Shown: in pieces, positions 24,546 through 33,936 of the stretch
Layout of the letters: the number at the start of each line of letters is the position of its first letter
Numbering within the stretch: position 1 is the first letter of the stretch
DNA from: a virus
Strand: one strand, 5' to 3'
Virus record (IMG/VR): IMGVR_UViG_3300026521_000003
Coordinates: 225,881 to 289,880 of that record
Length of the DNA: 64,000 nt
Notes under the pieces: generated by a model
The model's input: the letters and a program-made list of their open reading frames with translations, nothing else
Databases searched by the model: none
What the model was told of the DNA's origin: nothing
Program-made: the position numbers and the translations under genes

Positions 24546-25571
24546 ATGAAGATTTATGATGAATTAATTTATGATGATATTAGTATTTATTTAACCTATG
24601 AGCCTTATGAACATATATATCGTCGTGCTAGAAAAAGATTAAAACAATATTTTTCTGAAGAAATGTCAGCTGAATATTTTAATGAATTAATATATGCAGA
24701 TTATATTGAAGTTCAATCAGATAAAAAAATATCTGAAGCTAAACTTAATAATTTTAAATCATTTATGATTGCTTATTTCTTTGATAATAAAAATATGACG
24801 TCTAAAACTTATTATAAATCATTTGAATATATAAAGACTATGGAAGATCCATTAGAACGATTTGATGATCTTTTAACTAGTTCATTTTGTACAGATGAAG
24901 TTTTCTTATATTGTTTAGATAATGAATATATGGGTAATGATGAAGCTACACCTAGAAACATTCCATATAATAACTTTAAAGATAAAACGATAACAGAATT
25001 TTTAAAAGCAATAGATTGGTCGTGGTTTCATAAAGCTCCGCAATACGTAACAGCTTTATTAGATCAAAGAAAATTGACACAAATTCAATATGAATTGATA
25101 TTTAATCAATTTAGTGACTATACAGATATAGTATTTCTTATTGTAGAAAAAGGTGGACGTATTCCCGATGATAAATTTATTGAGTTACTGGGTAAGTATG
25201 ATACATTTGATATTAGTTATGCTAAAGTTGGAAAGGCTATTAAAGCTAAAATTTTAGAAAATTATGATTTTATAAGAAAGTCAGAATACCTTTCAGTTAT
25301 CATGGACTTTTTAACTATGGATGCAAAAGATTTTGAAAGAGCTCAAATTTATGATGCAATATTGCGCTATAAGCTTTCTAATAATTATCTTCATAGTGAA
25401 TTTCAAAGCGACCTTATAAGACGTATAGCTTTTGATACAAATGCTATAGATATTTTAGCAGAGAAAGCAGATTTTTCTAAATATGAACCATCAACACTTA
25501 TGCTAATTTATGAACTAAATAAAAATGAATTTTTCTTACCATCAGAAATTAAAGAAATTTTTATATTTTAA
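24546..25571 (+). CDS. A-tail protein, 341 aa, helical
   Basis: Helical and Tyr/Asp-rich. The N-terminal 35 residues are Tyr-rich (YLTYEPYEHIYRRARKRLKQ). A middle element IDWSWFHKAPQYVTALLDQRKL (about 158) matches IDWHNVDFCKALRRPKELKLLL in 18293, so the two share a domain. It ends YELNKNEFFLPSEIKEIFIF. Function unknown. Confidence 0.75.
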   Translation: MKIYDELIYDDISIYLTYEPYEHIYRRARKRLKQYFSEEMSAEYFNELIYADYIEVQSDKKISEAKLNNFKSFMIAYFFDNKNMTSKTYYKSFEYIKTMEDPLERFDDLLTSSFCTDEVFLYCLDNEYMGNDEATPRNIPYNNFKDKTITEFLKAIDWSWFHKAPQYVTALLDQRKLTQIQYELIFNQFSDYTDIVFLIVEKGGRIPDDKFIELLGKYDTFDISYAKVGKAIKAKILENYDFIRKSEYLSVIMDFLTMDAKDFERAQIYDAILRYKLSNNYLHSEFQSDLIRRIAFDTNAIDILAEKADFSKYEPSTLMLIYELNKNEFFLPSEIKEIFIF

Positions 25572-25572
25572 A

Positions 25573-25580
25573 AATAAATA
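25573..25580 (+). promoter_or_regulatory. Late-type -10 box variant
   Basis: AATAAATA followed by AAGGAAAAATAGGA, 21 bp before ATG 25601, directly after the stop of the previous gene. One mismatch to TATAAATA. Confidence 0.45.
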
Positions 25581-25600
25581 AAGGAAAAATAGGATTTTAT

Positions 25601-26386
25601 ATGACTAGTGAAGAACGACAAGAGAAATTTGCTGAAGAAAATTACGCAGGATTAGATGAAACGGGACAAGCCATGCTTGATAAACTAGAAATTATAAAAG
25701 AATATTGGAATATCTACGCTTCAGAAAAAAATAGAGAATCAGAAAAGGCAGAAAAAGCATATCGACAAATGGAAGAGGTTGGTAAAACCTTAGAAAATGA
25801 TTATACCATTTTAAGTATAAAACTGTCAAATGTAGTAGGTCATGCTTTGAATTCAAGTTCAACTAAAATGATACGTAAAGTTATAAAGTTTTTAGATAAA
25901 CATTCTCTTAATGATAAAATGATTCATTATGGGTTAATGAAAATAGCATCCGCAAGAACTAGTGACGGATCACTTATGGAAATGGCGATGACTGTTGCTG
26001 CAAGAAAGGATGATGTTAAATTTGCATCTGAGCTAATGTCTTTCATTGAAAAAAATAAAGGACGAGAAAATATCTGGGAATTTCCAGGAATACCTTGGGA
26101 TTTAAGAAATGCTGGTGATATGGTTAATTTTACTCGAACTATTAGTAAAGAGCGTATTGCATTGGATGCTTTAGTTAGTGGGTCAAAACATATGTATCAA
26201 TTTTTAGTTGGTAGTGAAGGCTTAAATAAAGATACTATTGTTAATTATATAAAACAGCCATATAGTGCGTTTACTATAAAAGAAGCAAGAAATGTTATTG
26301 CTCTTGAACCGTGGACAGTTGAGAAGTTTTTAGAATATGCTCCAGATAGAGTTCCACCTGAAGTTTCAGATATATTTATATTTTAA
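25601..26386 (+). CDS. A-tail protein, 261 aa
   Basis: The acidic N-terminal helix region (about 1-65) is rich in Glu and Lys. The body is helical with HALNSSSTKMIRKVIKFLDK near 87, a HEAT-like unit. The tail is short, APDRVPPEVSDIFIF, with Val-Pro-Pro for Leu-Pro. It starts a new transcription unit from the box at 25573. Function unknown. Confidence 0.75.
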   Translation: MTSEERQEKFAEENYAGLDETGQAMLDKLEIIKEYWNIYASEKNRESEKAEKAYRQMEEVGKTLENDYTILSIKLSNVVGHALNSSSTKMIRKVIKFLDKHSLNDKMIHYGLMKIASARTSDGSLMEMAMTVAARKDDVKFASELMSFIEKNKGRENIWEFPGIPWDLRNAGDMVNFTRTISKERIALDALVSGSKHMYQFLVGSEGLNKDTIVNYIKQPYSAFTIKEARNVIALEPWTVEKFLEYAPDRVPPEVSDIFIF

Positions 26387-26397
26387 GGATTACGGAT

Positions 26398-27198
26398 ATG
26401 AATATTAGACAAGCTATGAAGATTGAAGCCTCAGGACAAAGAGACGTTAAATTAACTAAAGCAGCAGAACTTATAAAAAATGGTGACCGTAATATTATTG
26501 AAAAGTCATTAAATAATTTAAAATTGAATGATTGGATTGGACTAGCATTAAATCCGAATTTGACGGGTGATGACATTGAATTGATGTATAAACTTTTAAA
26601 AGAAGATTATAATTTAGAACGTGAAAAAAATATTCCCAATTCAACAAAAACAAGAAATGCAGGAACTCGAGCTAAAATTCGTAATCTTCTTGCTGTACAC
26701 CCAAATATAAAATCTGAAACGATTGATAAAATCCTTAAAGGTGCAAGATTATCAATTCCAACGGTTTTGAATAATCCAAAAATTACTAGTACTCAAATAG
26801 ATAATTTTTTTAATACACAAGTATTATTACAACCTGAAAAAAATATGGGGTCGTATAGTTTTGTAGGATTAGATAAATTAATGCAAACATCACAGATAAC
26901 GAAATCATTAGTTCAAAAGTGGTTTGATACTTTGAAAGAATATGCCGATTGGACATATTCTGATAACCAATGGTATTCAGTTATTAAAGCATTTTTAGAA
27001 TTTGATGATTGTCCAGAAGAAATTATAAACCTAGCTGCTTCAGCACCACTTAAATCGGATAATTTTTGGTCTAATACACTTAGGAAAATGGCGGTGAATC
27101 ACAAAAATGCATCAAATGATACGATGGTACAAGCTTATAAAATTACTGAAGATGAGCAATTTTTACCAGATGATGTAAAAGATATTTTTGTCTTTTAA
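26398..27198 (+). CDS. A-tail protein, LRV-like repeats, 266 aa
   Basis: Repeats LALNPNLTGDDIELMYKLLK (about 42), LAVHPNIKSETIDKIL (about 100) and VLNNPKITSTQIDNFF (about 122) follow the [VL]-x-x-[HN]-P-x-[IL]-x-[PST] pattern. The final unit MAVNHKNASNDTMVQAYKIT runs straight into EDEQFLPDDVKDIFVF. In such members the tail behaves as the end of the last repeat. Confidence 0.8.
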   Translation: MNIRQAMKIEASGQRDVKLTKAAELIKNGDRNIIEKSLNNLKLNDWIGLALNPNLTGDDIELMYKLLKEDYNLEREKNIPNSTKTRNAGTRAKIRNLLAVHPNIKSETIDKILKGARLSIPTVLNNPKITSTQIDNFFNTQVLLQPEKNMGSYSFVGLDKLMQTSQITKSLVQKWFDTLKEYADWTYSDNQWYSVIKAFLEFDDCPEEIINLAASAPLKSDNFWSNTLRKMAVNHKNASNDTMVQAYKITEDEQFLPDDVKDIFVF

Positions 27199-27232
27199 TT
27201 TAAATTAAAGCTCAAAAAGGTATAATAATAAT

Positions 27233-28192
27233 ATGAAAGTTTTAAAAAAAGATTTAGAAAAAATTGTTAAAAAAGAAACTATTACTATTGAAGATTTAGA
27301 GATATTTCTAAAAGGCAAAAGTAAAGATGCATTTACAAGCTTGGCTTTTAGAAATCAATTACCATTAAACGATGAAATAATAAGAGGATTTATAAAAAAA
27401 TATCCAGATTCTTATGGTCATTTAAGACGTAAACATGGTGATAAGTTTAGTAAAGAAATATTAGAAGAAATACTTCCTACTTTGAATAAAGCTCAAAGAG
27501 GATTATGGGCTAAAGTTAAAAATTTTCCAGAAGAATTTATAGATGATTTAAAAGATGATTGTTCATTTTGGTCATCAAGATTTGTTACTTATACCGATGC
27601 TAAAGAATTGCTCAAAGATTCTAAAAAGTTTAATAATACTTATAGTGGATTAGATAATAATGCTATGGTATGTCGAATTCAAGAATTAGCAAATAATAGA
27701 TTTTTAGATAAAGAAACTTTAGATTTAGTTTTTGAAACTATAATGGAAACAACTACACCCACTATGATTAAATATAAAGATGCTTTGAGTAGATTATTAT
27801 CAAATCCAAATATAGGGATAATTGAAGATAAGATTGTACCCAATTCACATATTATATCCATACATGCTCCTTTTTCAATGCTTAACGCCAATATAAATAA
27901 TGATACTTTTAAAAGTGCAGCAGTAAAAGGAATACTTAAAACTTTTATGTTTAAAGACACATTTATAAAATTTATTGATGCAGGTTATAAGTTACCTCCT
28001 AAAGCAGCTAGAACATTGTATCTTGGGCTTGTGGATAAATCAACACAATCAACGAATAAATCTTTAGAATCATTAATTGAAAAAGTTGTTAAAACTCAAC
28101 CGGTTGATATTAAAATTAAGGAACGTTATTATAATAAAACTGGTGATGAAACATTTTTACCTGAAGAAGTACGCTCTATTTTTATATTTTAA
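27233..28192 (+). CDS. A-tail protein, 319 aa, helical
   Basis: Lys-rich helical repeats (RGFIKKYPDSYGHLRRKHGD, then FSKEILEEILPTLNKAQRGL, near 45-90). Like 26398 it has a penultimate helix feeding the tail YYNKTGDETFLPEEVRSIFIF. An open 34-bp gap before it holds TATAATAATAAT very near the start. Function unknown. Confidence 0.75.
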   Translation: MKVLKKDLEKIVKKETITIEDLEIFLKGKSKDAFTSLAFRNQLPLNDEIIRGFIKKYPDSYGHLRRKHGDKFSKEILEEILPTLNKAQRGLWAKVKNFPEEFIDDLKDDCSFWSSRFVTYTDAKELLKDSKKFNNTYSGLDNNAMVCRIQELANNRFLDKETLDLVFETIMETTTPTMIKYKDALSRLLSNPNIGIIEDKIVPNSHIISIHAPFSMLNANINNDTFKSAAVKGILKTFMFKDTFIKFIDAGYKLPPKAARTLYLGLVDKSTQSTNKSLESLIEKVVKTQPVDIKIKERYYNKTGDETFLPEEVRSIFIF

Positions 28193-28205
28193 TTGAAGGA
28201 ATAAA

Positions 28206-28814
28206 TTGGATTTAATAACGATTTTAGATATTATTGGTACTATAGCATTTGCTTTATCAGGTTATATTTTAGCAGCAAGGGCAAACTTAGATTTTTTAGG
28301 AATTCTTATTTTATCGTATATAAGTGCATTTGGTGGTGGAGTAATAAGAGATTTATTAGTTGATAGAATGCCTTTTATATTTTCTGAAACTTATCCTATT
28401 GCTGTAGTTTTTATTACAATTATAGTATCATTTGTATTCAAATTACATCGACATAAATCATTGAGTAATAATTTAATTTTTAAATTAAGTGATTCAATTG
28501 GTTTGAGTATATTTGCTTATACTGGTGCAAGTATTGCTATACATTATGACTTTAATTTTGGAGGTGTAATATTTATGGCTCTCCTTACATCGATTGGTGG
28601 TGGTATTATTAGTTCTATGATGATAAATAAAACTCCTCATATTCTTAAAAATGAATTTTATGGTGCGGTATCAATCATTATAGGTATTTTAGTATGGGTA
28701 ATATATACTATAAATATAATATCGATATATACCACCTTTTCAATTATTGGTTTAGGTGTAATTTTACGTATGCTTGCTATACAGAATGATTGGAGACTTC
28801 CAAAATTAGTATAA
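28206..28814 (+). CDS. TRIC/UPF0126-type cation channel protein
   Basis: 202 residues with about seven transmembrane helices and two copies of the family signature: AFGGGVIRDLLVDRMPFIF (about 41-59) and SIGGGIISSMMINKTPHIL (about 129-147). Family members form trimeric potassium-permeable channels, and bacterial YadS-like proteins belong here. TTG start with GAAGGA upstream. It lacks the A-tail although it sits inside the array. A phage-borne copy is unusual; roles in membrane potential or lysis timing are speculative. Confidence 0.85.
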   Translation: MDLITILDIIGTIAFALSGYILAARANLDFLGILILSYISAFGGGVIRDLLVDRMPFIFSETYPIAVVFITIIVSFVFKLHRHKSLSNNLIFKLSDSIGLSIFAYTGASIAIHYDFNFGGVIFMALLTSIGGGIISSMMINKTPHILKNEFYGAVSIIIGILVWVIYTINIISIYTTFSIIGLGVILRMLAIQNDWRLPKLV

Positions 28815-28817
28815 ATA
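28810..28817 (+). promoter_or_regulatory. T4-type late promoter -10 box
   Basis: Perfect TATAAATA overlapping the TRIC stop, followed by AAAGAAAACAGGA, 22 bp before ATG 28839. Confidence 0.55.
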
Positions 28818-28838
28818 AAAGAAAACAGGATTTATTTC

Positions 28839-29291
28839 ATGAGTGATATATTTGAGGCGTCCATACCCCCAGACTTTTATAACCTTAGTAGAATTATGAA
28901 ATATCTTATGAGTCAAGATAAAGATACTCTTAATAGGTCATATTTCTACAAGTATAAGGATAGTTTGTTAATAGCACTTAAAGATAATATTCATAAAAGT
29001 GAGATATTAGAATATATAATTTTTTTAATAGAAAATGAGTTATTGACTACATATGATATTAATGAATTATTTGTATCTGCTGTTGGACAAGGGATGACGG
29101 ATATAGTTAAATTATTATTAAAACATGGAGCAGATGTTTCATATAATAATCATATGGCTATACAGATTGTTGCTGAAAATAAAGATGTATTTGATATACT
29201 GATAAGTTATCAGAATGTTGTTGAATTTTTAATTAATAATGGGCATTATGATTTATTGCCTAAAAATGTACAAGAAATATTTGTATTTTAA
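28839..29291 (+). CDS. A-tail ankyrin protein, 150 aa
   Basis: A clear ankyrin unit NELFVSAVGQGMTDIVKLLL-KHGADVSYNNH (about 77-108) followed by a second, MAIQIVAENKDVFDILISYQ. The tail is LLPKNVQEIFVF, preceded by FLINNGHYD where others have the Thr-Gly-Asp element. First gene after a late-type promoter. Ankyrin repeats imply a protein target, not identified. Confidence 0.8.
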   Translation: MSDIFEASIPPDFYNLSRIMKYLMSQDKDTLNRSYFYKYKDSLLIALKDNIHKSEILEYIIFLIENELLTTYDINELFVSAVGQGMTDIVKLLLKHGADVSYNNHMAIQIVAENKDVFDILISYQNVVEFLINNGHYDLLPKNVQEIFVF

Positions 29292-29302
29292 GAGAGAGTA
29301 GA

Positions 29303-30787
29303 ATGAATATATTATTAGATGATGCTTTTACTAATTGGGGAAAAAGTTTTGAACGTAATCCTAATTGGACAACTAAACAGAATAGATTATTGAAAAAGAA
29401 TGATATAACTTATGACGATTTAATAGAACTTTTTATATATTTTGATAAAGAAGGAAAATTTAAAAATGCGGGTGATATAGGGAAAGTACTATATTATTTT
29501 TATAGAACTAAAGAAATAACCGACAAAGTTGAATTTATAGATCGATCGGCAATATTTGTAGATGCTGAATTTGGAGAGGAATTTTACCTAAAGTTATGGA
29601 ACTCTTTATCGGCTGATAGCAAAAAATATCTATTACCTTTTATTCCTGGTTCATATCAAACACCAGAAATGCTTAAAATCTATTTTAATAAAAATTTTGA
29701 AGCTTCATTTGATAATTATAAAGGTGAGCAACCTTCAGAACAGTTACTTTTAGAATTACTAGACGTAGCATTTATTCAGGTTGTACGTACTATGAAAAAA
29801 GAATGGTGGACTAAAAAATTAAAAGATAAAGCATTATCAAAAGATAAGCTTTCAATTATTTTTATGTCTAAAGAAGTAATTACAAAAAACGAGATTATGG
29901 AATTTTTAGATGATTATTCAAAAACGGATTCACTTTATAATATGTTATTTCGATCGAAGAGTGTATTGGATAAAGAATTTAGAGAGGATCAAGAAATAAG
30001 GGCATTATTTGCATCAAAGTTGAGATATTTGACTGATGTAAGTCAAGATTTTTATAATGAATGTAATTGTGATTTTTATAATTATTATTTAGATATTATC
30101 CGACCATCTTTTAATACAAAAGGGTTGTTAAAATTAATTCCGTCTTCTTGTTTATCGGAGGATGTAAAAGATAAAATTTTGGAAAAACTTCCAGCTGAAT
30201 TATTAATAGAAATGGATAAGTTAAGTGATGCTCAGTTATTATTCCTTTATGATAAAGCAAAAGAAATGAGATCGGTAGGACGTAGTAGAATTGTTAGAAT
30301 GCTCTATGAATTATTTAAACGTAAGTTGTTTAAAGTTGAAATGTTAAAAGACTTTGCAGGAGTTACGTTTGAAGATTTAGAGTATTCTATGGATTCTAAA
30401 TCTCTTAAAGAATTTATGACATCAGAAGTTATTGATTATTTTTTTCAAGTAGAAGATAAAGATTTATTTAAGAATCAAAAAAATATGAAATATGCTGGAA
30501 CTTTAGATAAAGAAAAATTTTTCATTCTTATGAAAAATCTGCCATATAATAATTTAAAGGCTAGGCTTAATTTTAGAGTAACAGAAGATGATTTCGCTTA
30601 TTTTTATTTCAAAACTAAACATTTAGAAGATAAAAAATTAGCAGATAAAATTTTTGTATTGTTACTACGATTAGAACAGGACAACTATATACAAATCTCA
30701 GAAGAATTTAAGAAATTATTAAATTCATTGCCTGATGAAGTAACATATGACAACTATAAAGATGTTCAAGATATTTTTATTTTTTAG
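29303..30787 (+). CDS. A-tail protein, 494 aa, helical
   Basis: Long helical protein with irregular repeats of about 30-40 residues (LWNSLSADSKKYLLPFIPGS near 99, LLKLIPSSCLSEDVKDKILE near 276, FAYFYFKTKHLEDKKLADKI near 430). The end VTYDNYKDVQDIFIF keeps only the terminal D-I-F-I-F. Function unknown. Confidence 0.75.
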   Translation: MNILLDDAFTNWGKSFERNPNWTTKQNRLLKKNDITYDDLIELFIYFDKEGKFKNAGDIGKVLYYFYRTKEITDKVEFIDRSAIFVDAEFGEEFYLKLWNSLSADSKKYLLPFIPGSYQTPEMLKIYFNKNFEASFDNYKGEQPSEQLLLELLDVAFIQVVRTMKKEWWTKKLKDKALSKDKLSIIFMSKEVITKNEIMEFLDDYSKTDSLYNMLFRSKSVLDKEFREDQEIRALFASKLRYLTDVSQDFYNECNCDFYNYYLDIIRPSFNTKGLLKLIPSSCLSEDVKDKILEKLPAELLIEMDKLSDAQLLFLYDKAKEMRSVGRSRIVRMLYELFKRKLFKVEMLKDFAGVTFEDLEYSMDSKSLKEFMTSEVIDYFFQVEDKDLFKNQKNMKYAGTLDKEKFFILMKNLPYNNLKARLNFRVTEDDFAYFYFKTKHLEDKKLADKIFVLLLRLEQDNYIQISEEFKKLLNSLPDEVTYDNYKDVQDIFIF

Positions 30788-30796
30788 GAGAATTTT

Positions 30797-31429
30797 ATGA
30801 GTATATCAAAAGAGGAAGTTATAGCTGATGTTTTTTCAAGTTATAATAATATCGTATCAAAAATACCTTCATTTGAATTTTTAGATGAGACTGTTGAAAG
30901 TAACCACATGTCAGGGTGGGCTGTGTACTATATCCCATCAACTATTATTAGATTTTATATTTATGTTGAATTTTATGAAGAAGAAACATTAACTATGAAT
31001 ATTGAAATAAGTATAGAAATAGATCCGGATTTTTCTGAAGACCAAAAATATAGAAAATATAGAAAAAGTTCATTTATAAGTACAATCGAAGATATTGATG
31101 TTGCAGAATATATTGGTAGTGATGGTGTATTTGATACCTCTTTAGCAATGGAAACGTATAAAAAAATTGAGACTTCAGTTGAAAAGCAAATAGATGATGT
31201 ACAAGTAATGTTACAATCAATTTTTAAAGATATTGAAGAAGAATTAATTGATGGTGAGGATATTAAAAAGACTCATAAATGGATAGCGGAGGATTGGATT
31301 GAAGTTGATAAGATGATTAAATTATCTAGATTGACAGTTGGAGATATTTTACATACTCTTGAATACTTTGATTTACTTTCAGATTCTAGATTCGTGCCAC
31401 CTGAAGTTAAAGATATATTTTTATTCTAG
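30797..31429 (+). CDS. A-tail protein, beta-sandwich-like front, 210 aa
   Basis: The first 120 residues look beta-rich (GWAVYYIPSTIIRFYIYVEF, TLTMNIEISIEIDPDFSED). A helical hairpin and the tail SRFVPPEVKDIFLF follow. The same beta-front/helix layout recurs at 20524, 36811, 39010 and 42834, suggesting a second paralogue group beside the solenoid proteins. Function unknown. Confidence 0.75.
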   Translation: MSISKEEVIADVFSSYNNIVSKIPSFEFLDETVESNHMSGWAVYYIPSTIIRFYIYVEFYEEETLTMNIEISIEIDPDFSEDQKYRKYRKSSFISTIEDIDVAEYIGSDGVFDTSLAMETYKKIETSVEKQIDDVQVMLQSIFKDIEEELIDGEDIKKTHKWIAEDWIEVDKMIKLSRLTVGDILHTLEYFDLLSDSRFVPPEVKDIFLF

Positions 31430-31438
31430 GAGATACTT

Positions 31439-31882
31439 ATGGTAGAAATTGGATTACATGGCAATTATTGGAAAAATTTAAAAGAATATTATGAAACAGA
31501 GTATGATGGTTTAGCACCAGGAAAGTATGCAACACAGTATGCTCAAGAAATGGAAAGGGGTGAAGCTGATGTATTAAGTACTGATGACTACTACACACCA
31601 GAAGCTATTGAATATTGGATTGAAGATACAATGGATAAAATAGCCGATGATGAAAATCCAGATATTGAATACAATAATGAAACTATTAATGATTTTCCAA
31701 ATATAGAAGAGTATCAAGGGTATGAAGATCAAATTGCAGCATATTTTTTATTAAGAGATTTAGATGATTTTGTACAAGAATTAAAAAAGAATAATAAAGA
31801 CTACGTGGAAGAAGCAATTAGATTAAACTGGATTGATATGTTAGAACAAGTTCCAGAAATAAGCGACCTTTTTATTTTTTAA
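31439..31882 (+). CDS. A-tail protein, acidic, 147 aa
   Basis: Strongly acidic with many Tyr/Asp/Glu (DDYYTPEAIEYWIEDTMDKI near 54). The tail MLEQVPEISDLFIF is short. Its TAA overlaps the stop of a convergent membrane-protein gene in the shared TTAA. Function unknown. Confidence 0.75.
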   Translation: MVEIGLHGNYWKNLKEYYETEYDGLAPGKYATQYAQEMERGEADVLSTDDYYTPEAIEYWIEDTMDKIADDENPDIEYNNETINDFPNIEEYQGYEDQIAAYFLLRDLDDFVQELKKNNKDYVEEAIRLNWIDMLEQVPEISDLFIF

Positions 31883-32121
31883 GGTGAATAGCCAAAAAAG
31901 GTCATATAATAGAAATTATAAGAAAAATAAAGGCTTAAAAAAGCAAAGAGCCCACTTATAAGAAACAAGTCATTATCACTTACATAATTATCATCATTTA
32001 ATTTTTTATTTTTATTAATTTCGTGTTTTATTTTTTGATGTTGTGTTATCATGACTGTAGCTAATAAAAAGAAATAAAACATAAAATACAAATTGATAGT
32101 ATTTAAAACTATTATACTCAT
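31879..32121 (-). CDS. Small two-helix membrane protein, 80 aa
   Basis: Reverse-strand gene with AGGAAAG before its ATG. Two hydrophobic segments (IIVLNTINLYFMFYFFLLAT about 3-22, LFLISGLFAFLSLYFSYNFY about 52-71) are separated by a Lys/Asn-rich loop, a hairpin topology with the loop probably cytoplasmic. It fits holin-like or antiholin-like proteins in size, without proof. Stops of this and the plus-strand gene overlap by four bases. Confidence 0.65.
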   Translation of the reverse strand: MSIIVLNTINLYFMFYFFLLATVMITQHQKIKHEINKNKKLNDDNYVSDNDLFLISGLFAFLSLYFSYNFYYMTFFGYSP

Positions 32122-32149
32122 TTAACTTTCCTAAAAACATATTGAAATG

Positions 32150-32157
32150 TATAAATA
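32150..32157 (+). promoter_or_regulatory. T4-type late promoter -10 box
   Basis: Perfect TATAAATA 29 bp before ATG 32186, with AAAAGG as ribosome site. It lies in the divergent gap with the membrane-protein gene. Confidence 0.55.
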
Positions 32158-32185
32158 CTAATATAATTATACAAAAGGTTTTATT

Positions 32186-32548
32186 ATGAAATTAAAATAT
32201 CTATTAGAAAATAAAAAAATCTCAGAGGATGAAATATTTAATATGTCTGATGATGAAATTATGGCAATAGCTAAAAAAGACGGTCGAAACTACTTCAATA
32301 AAATTAAAAAAGTGATTGTAAATGGTTTAAAAAAAGATAATTATTCACATCCAATTTTTAAATATATTAACTATTCATCAGTAAATGGTATAGATCCAGA
32401 TCATAATATCAATGATGCATTAGAAAGTGTTCTTGATTTAGTTACGGAGAAATATAAGAATGAAAATAAAACCAAATTTAGTAAAATGTCTAGAATGACT
32501 CGATCAATGATTATAGATGTATTACTTGCAAGTAAATTTAAACTTTAA
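32186..32548 (+). CDS. Propeptide-type protein, 120 aa
   Basis: Begins MKLKYLLENKK, a targeting-like peptide, directly behind a late-type promoter. An acidic segment (SEDEIFNMSDDEIMAIAK) and a basic helical C-terminus (FSKMSRMTRSMIIDVLLASK) follow. No A-tail. A head-internal or assembly protein is likely by analogy; no family recognised. Confidence 0.7.
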   Translation: MKLKYLLENKKISEDEIFNMSDDEIMAIAKKDGRNYFNKIKKVIVNGLKKDNYSHPIFKYINYSSVNGIDPDHNINDALESVLDLVTEKYKNENKTKFSKMSRMTRSMIIDVLLASKFKL

Positions 32549-32559
32549 AGGTTAAAAAG

Positions 32560-32910
32560 ATGGAAAAACATTTGGAAGAATTTTGTAAAGCTATTATAAA
32601 TGATAATAGTGAGAAAGGCTTGGGTTATTACAACCTTCTTGATGAAATATTATCGGATAAACTTGGAGATAGGGATGAAATCCTAAGTTTTATAAAAGAT
32701 AATATAGAAAGCGAACCTAATAATGAACAACTTAATGAGTTAGTCTATATTGTCGGTGGTGATTTTGAAGAAGCTGCAGAATTATTGGGTATTGACACCA
32801 ATTCAATAACAGATATAGAGGATAATCGTAGTAAATGGGAAGAAACTGATTTTGCCGATGAATTTATAGAACGTATAGAAGAATTGACTGATGATGAAGA
32901 TGAATGGTAA
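32560..32910 (+). CDS. Acidic protein, 116 aa, no A-tail
   Basis: Helical and very acidic, finishing with ERIEELTDDEDEW. It lacks the shared tail yet sits between array genes with the usual 10-base spacing. DNA-mimic anti-restriction proteins are similarly small and acidic, but there is no sequence signature to decide. Confidence 0.7.
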   Translation: MEKHLEEFCKAIINDNSEKGLGYYNLLDEILSDKLGDRDEILSFIKDNIESEPNNEQLNELVYIVGGDFEEAAELLGIDTNSITDIEDNRSKWEETDFADEFIERIEELTDDEDEW

Positions 32911-32920
32911 AGGATGAAAT

Positions 32921-33925
32921 ATGAGTTATACTGATGATTTTTTAAATAGTGTTATAGAAAAGAGAGATTTGCATTCTGTTGAAATGGGTTGGTTTGCAGA
33001 GGTTATGAATGGTGAATATAGTAATGAATCATATCAAGATGCTTTAGATTTTTTAGATGGAAAATTAGATTTACAAGATGTTGAATTTGTATCTGCAATT
33101 TTAACTGAAGTTTTTCCATCTCAAGGCTGGAACTCAAATTGGAGTGCAGATGAAGTACTTTTTAAATTGTTTGATTTTGGTTATGATGATGAGGAAATCT
33201 ATAAAAATGCAAAATTATTAATGCAATATAATGATACGATTGGTCTTCCAGATGATTGGGATGAAAAATTAGAAAAAGCTACGTATTTGGATGATTTTGA
33301 ACATAATTATAAAAAAATAAAGCCTTCGGAAGATGCACGATTACTATCAAATGATAAAGTAGAAGAAATTATAAAGAATATAGAATATGATCCAATGGAT
33401 ACAGATCAAGTTGAGGTATTAGCAAATTTAGTTTATTATATGTTTAATGATGAGCGAACTGGATTGGGTACTGTAGCTAAATATGATGCTACCGAGTTAT
33501 GGAATCAACTAGCCCTTAATGCTGAATTAGATAATGATGTACTTGATGCTATTGAATCAGGAGCAATAGGATGGTATGCTGAAAATGTCGAAGAACAATT
33601 AGATAAGGTAGATATGTATTATAATGTTATGGATCAAAAAAGAGCTATGGCTCAATTCAAAGCTAATAATCGTTTAACTGAAGAAGATGTTGAACGTTGG
33701 AGAAATGAATATAAAGGTGTGCTTGAATTTAGTTTTAGTAAAGGTTTTGTAGGCTTAGAAGATCAAAGAAATGATTCAATTATAATTACATTTAATGGTG
33801 AAGAAATTTATAAAGATGAAGGTTCTGGAAATTCATTTGGTGATACCAGTCTATTAAAAACACCAATAGAAGAATTATTAAAGAAAAATGATTATAAAAC
33901 AGCTGCAAATGTATTTGTTTTTTAG
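32921..33925 (+). CDS. A-tail-like acidic protein, 334 aa
   Basis: Acidic helical protein (Asp, Glu, Tyr and Trp rich; WFAEVMNGEYSNESYQDALD near 23). Residues about 258-310 are beta-like (GVLEFSFSKGFVGLEDQ, DSIIITFNGEEIYKDEG). The end NDYKTAANVFVF retains only the last V-F-V-F, so this is a marginal member. Function unknown. Confidence 0.75.
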   Translation: MSYTDDFLNSVIEKRDLHSVEMGWFAEVMNGEYSNESYQDALDFLDGKLDLQDVEFVSAILTEVFPSQGWNSNWSADEVLFKLFDFGYDDEEIYKNAKLLMQYNDTIGLPDDWDEKLEKATYLDDFEHNYKKIKPSEDARLLSNDKVEEIIKNIEYDPMDTDQVEVLANLVYYMFNDERTGLGTVAKYDATELWNQLALNAELDNDVLDAIESGAIGWYAENVEEQLDKVDMYYNVMDQKRAMAQFKANNRLTEEDVERWRNEYKGVLEFSFSKGFVGLEDQRNDSIIITFNGEEIYKDEGSGNSFGDTSLLKTPIEELLKKNDYKTAANVFVF

Positions 33926-33936
33926 GAGAAAATAAT

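Noticed and set aside
27679-27960. Reverse-strand frame of 93 codons
   Set aside because: Antisense to the A-tail gene at 27233, with no ribosome site or promoter; the plus frame has the tail and spacing of its neighbours.
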